The position numbers and the translations under genes were made by a program. A stretch of 5,585 nucleotides of DNA from Acidaminococcaceae bacterium (lineage in GTDB: Bacteria > Bacillota > Negativicutes > Acidaminococcales > Acidaminococcaceae), in the NCBI GenBank assembly GCA_028693975.1, contig JAQUUF010000093.1:1-5585 (forward strand), written 5' to 3'. Of this stretch, positions 4,371 through 5,585 are shown in pieces (the stretch's first letter is position 1; the number at the start of each line of letters is the position of its first letter). The notes beneath the pieces were generated by a model. The model was not told where the DNA came from. It ran no database searches and worked only from the letters and a program-made list of their open reading frames with translations.

Positions 4371-5585
4371 ATGAAAAAAGTATTGATGATTGATGGCTCT
4401 ATCGAAAATAGAAAGCATGCAAGTTCGCTTTTGCAGCGTGAATATGAAGTTATTGAGGCCGGCGACACTATCGCCGGCTTTGAGTTGCTTCTGCAGCATC
4501 AAGATATTGTAATAATTATATTAGACTTAGCATCAATGTATGCCAGTGGCTTAGAGTTTATACAAAAGGTTAGGTTGACGCCTTCGTTTATTAAGATTGC
4601 TATCATTGTTACCGCTTTCAGCAAAGAACAGTCGGATGAAATAATGGCTCTTTCTATGGGAGCTGATGATTATATACACAAACCATATGCCGATAAAGTC
4701 TTGTTGTCACATGTTAATAGTGTTTTAAATAATAAGGATGTTTTAGCACAGGTTGAACTTTATTCTAGCTTAAAAAGCAATATCTTAGATGAGACTTTGA
4801 ATGGTATATATGTTATTGATGCAATTAACTATAATCTTTACTATGCCAATAAAGCAGTTTTAGAATTACTCGATTGCAAGAATAGAGTCTATTCAGGCAA
4901 AAAATGTTATGACTTTTTTTATAGTCTAAGTGAACCATGTAAGTTTTGTAAGTTGGTTCATGCTTATTCACAATCTTCCTTGCTTGAGGTGGAGATACCA
5001 TGTATTAAGAAAACAGTTGAAGAACGTGTTCGCATGGTTGAGTGGTTAGGTAGAGCTGCATATATAGTCTATATGCATGATATTACTCTGCAAAAAAAGA
5101 ACAGAGAAATAGAAAATGAGCGTTATTATCGTGAGTTTAAACGTCGCTTGCGAGTAGATATGGACTTTATGGCTTATTTGCTAATCAATGTCACTAAAGG
5201 TATCGTTGTAGAGCATGATCCTCATGGTTTTCCTGTACCAACTATAGTGGCGGGACATCCGGCTGGAGAATTTGTGGAACGAGTATTACCTACTGTTATA
5301 GATTATAAGAAGCGACAAGAATTTGCAGCTCTGTTACAGTTAGATAATTTGCAAGCAGCGTATGATAGAGGAGAAACTCTGCTTAATATTGATTATCGTC
5401 GTTTTGCTAGGGATCAAAGACAGATTATGTGGGCTCGCTCTCGTATTCAGCTCATGAAAGATCCGCAAACTGGTGACCTGACTGCATTTTTGTATACATA
5501 TGATATTAATCAAACGAGAATGATGCAGGACGTTATTACCACTGCTGTTCATTATGACTATGATATGATTTCTTATGTTAATCTC
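4371..5585 (+). CDS. Response-regulator-like protein with receiver and PAS regions (3' end cut by window)
   Basis: ATG 4371 follows TAGGAG at 4355-4360, and the frame stays open for 405 codons to the window end. Residues 1-118 form a receiver domain: phosphoacceptor candidate D52 (IIILDLAS), T81 (IIVTAF) and K104 (YIHKPY). The usual acidic pair near the N-terminus is MIDGS here, so the second Asp is Gly9. Residues about 134-240 look like a PAS domain with C179, C190 and C193 in a CYDFF...PCKFC pattern. A charged coiled-coil follows (about 240-260), then a second PAS-like region (about 261-380) with YDRGETLLNIDYRR and LTAFLYTYDIN, and the start of another segment (HYDYDMISYV). Proteins with this last region commonly continue into GGDEF, EAL or HD-GYP domains, so a cyclic-di-GMP output is a guess from family habit. 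No DNA-binding domain is visible. It follows tatC by 13 bases, probably in the same transcript. Confidence 0.85.
   Translation, partial: MKKVLMIDGSIENRKHASSLLQREYEVIEAGDTIAGFELLLQHQDIVIIILDLASMYASGLEFIQKVRLTPSFIKIAIIVTAFSKEQSDEIMALSMGADDYIHKPYADKVLLSHVNSVLNNKDVLAQVELYSSLKSNILDETLNGIYVIDAINYNLYYANKAVLELLDCKNRVYSGKKCYDFFYSLSEPCKFCKLVHAYSQSSLLEVEIPCIKKTVEERVRMVEWLGRAAYIVYMHDITLQKKNREIENERYYREFKRRLRVDMDFMAYLLINVTKGIVVEHDPHGFPVPTIVAGHPAGEFVERVLPTVIDYKKRQEFAALLQLDNLQAAYDRGETLLNIDYRRFARDQRQIMWARSRIQLMKDPQTGDLTAFLYTYDINQTRMMQDVITTAVHYDYDMISYVNL
4458..4478 (+). repeat. GC-rich 8-bp hairpin early in the response-regulator gene
   Basis: GCCGGCGA at 4458-4465 pairs exactly with TCGCCGGC at 4471-4478 across a 5-base loop, about 88 bases into the coding region. 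Seven of the eight pairs are G-C, in a gene otherwise clearly AT-rich. Only three T residues follow, so it is a weak terminator candidate at best. Confidence 0.5.

Noticed and set aside
5340..5552. Minus-strand open frame of 70 codons
   Set aside because: It is antisense to the PAS-containing regulator, whose frame is continuous through this region and shows recognisable motifs.

Overview
The window reads as one plus-strand stretch of a low-GC, probably anaerobic Firmicutes-type genome. The genes are AT-rich and tightly packed, and most have strong AGGAGG-type ribosome binding sites. A TatB-like protein alongside TatA and TatC, plus a PAS domain with a CY...PCxFC cysteine pattern, would fit a diderm Firmicute such as the Negativicutes. 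That placement is inference; there is no rRNA or marker gene here.

Layout, left to right: (1) the 3' end of an unrecognised gene (to 364). (2) A three-gene block: a 49-residue single-span membrane microprotein (428-577), a Tat-exported metallo-beta-lactamase-fold protein related to the COG1237 hydrolases (595-1680), and a 10-span, Trp/His-rich membrane protein built from repeated helical hairpins (1701-2987). (3) A 106-base gap with a perfect 12-bp inverted repeat. (4) A complete Tat translocase in the order tatB-like (3094-3390), tatA (3412-3588), tatC (3575-4357). (5) The first 405 codons of a response-regulator-like protein with a receiver and two PAS-type regions (4371 to the window end), which probably continues into a signalling output domain.

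The likely logic is as follows. The metallo-hydrolase carries a textbook SRRxFLK Tat signal, so it folds and takes up metal in the cytoplasm and is then exported by the translocase encoded just downstream. Outside the cytoplasmic membrane it could dock on the polytopic protein, whose predicted outward loops are rich in His, Trp and Tyr, with the microprotein as a small partner. I do not recognise a characterised system with this composition. The 428-2987 module, served by its own Tat genes and followed by a sensory regulator, is the best candidate for undescribed biology here. The chemistry (substrate, metals, any redox role) cannot be read from the sequence.

Two starts were set by ribosome binding sites rather than longest reading frame: GTG 1701 for the polytopic protein and ATG 3094 for the TatB-like protein. 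No RNA genes, mobile elements, CRISPR arrays or convincing intrinsic terminators were seen, and no gene-free stretch exceeds 106 bases.
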